Positions 39,147-39,180 of a stretch of DNA of 39,180 nucleotides are shown piece after piece. Below the pieces are notes generated by a model, which was not told the origin of the DNA, ran no database searches, and saw only the letters and a program-made list of their open reading frames with translations. The stretch's first letter is position 1; every line of letters starts with the position of its first letter. The DNA comes from Porticoccaceae bacterium (lineage in GTDB: Bacteria; Pseudomonadota; Gammaproteobacteria; Pseudomonadales; Porticoccaceae), in NCBI GenBank assembly GCA_017858135.1, contig JAFMBY010000013.1:1-39180 (forward strand), in the 5' to 3' direction. Position numbers and translations under genes: made by a program.

Positions 39147-39180
39147 GCCGCTGAGGGCTCTTCTGCCGCTGAGGGCTCTT
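39147..39180. repeat. Direct repeat GCCGCTGAGGGCTCTT(CT), period 18, two copies running to the window edge
   Basis: 39147-39162 and 39165-39180 identical. Confidence 0.85.

Overview
The window looks like a chromosomal segment from a gammaproteobacterium; gene content and order suggest a marine Cellvibrionales/SAR92/OM60-like lineage, but that placement is inference. Most of it is conserved housekeeping DNA. Left block (+): ribD (truncated at the window edge), ribE, ribBA/ribBX, ribH, nusB, thiL, pgpA, ribA and an isolated hisF. The middle is accessory: a saccharopine-dehydrogenase-like protein, a GST, a secreted M6 metalloprotease, a multidrug-type ABC exporter, a YheS-type ABC-F protein, a bactofilin followed by an uncharacterised Rossmann/methyltransferase-like protein, an SDR, AzlCD, an acyl-CoA dehydrogenase, a class II aldolase, a PhnA-like protein, a COG3380-like FAD oxidoreductase with a small DUF2256 gene, a TauD-like dioxygenase, DoxX, a 34-aa membrane peptide, a cation/proton antiporter and a PA4642-family protein. 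Right block: gatCAB (-) divergent from mreBCD-maf-rng-yhdP-nitrilase (+). I saw no CRISPR array, prophage, transposase, tRNA or rRNA. I found no clear new multi-gene system. The observations most worth checking are: (1) a dispersed intergenic palindromic repeat (GAGATCCYTCRRCTGCGCTCGG-like), four copies at gene 3' ends; (2) a 15-bp coding tandem repeat (QGAIN)n inside the RibD deaminase domain; (3) an apparent CTG start for thiL; (4) a 34-aa single-TM peptide with a perfect Shine-Dalgarno; (5) a bactofilin-linked uncharacterised protein; (6) a DUF2256/COG3380 pair whose small gene the ORF track missed. All reading was by eye; no database searches were run.
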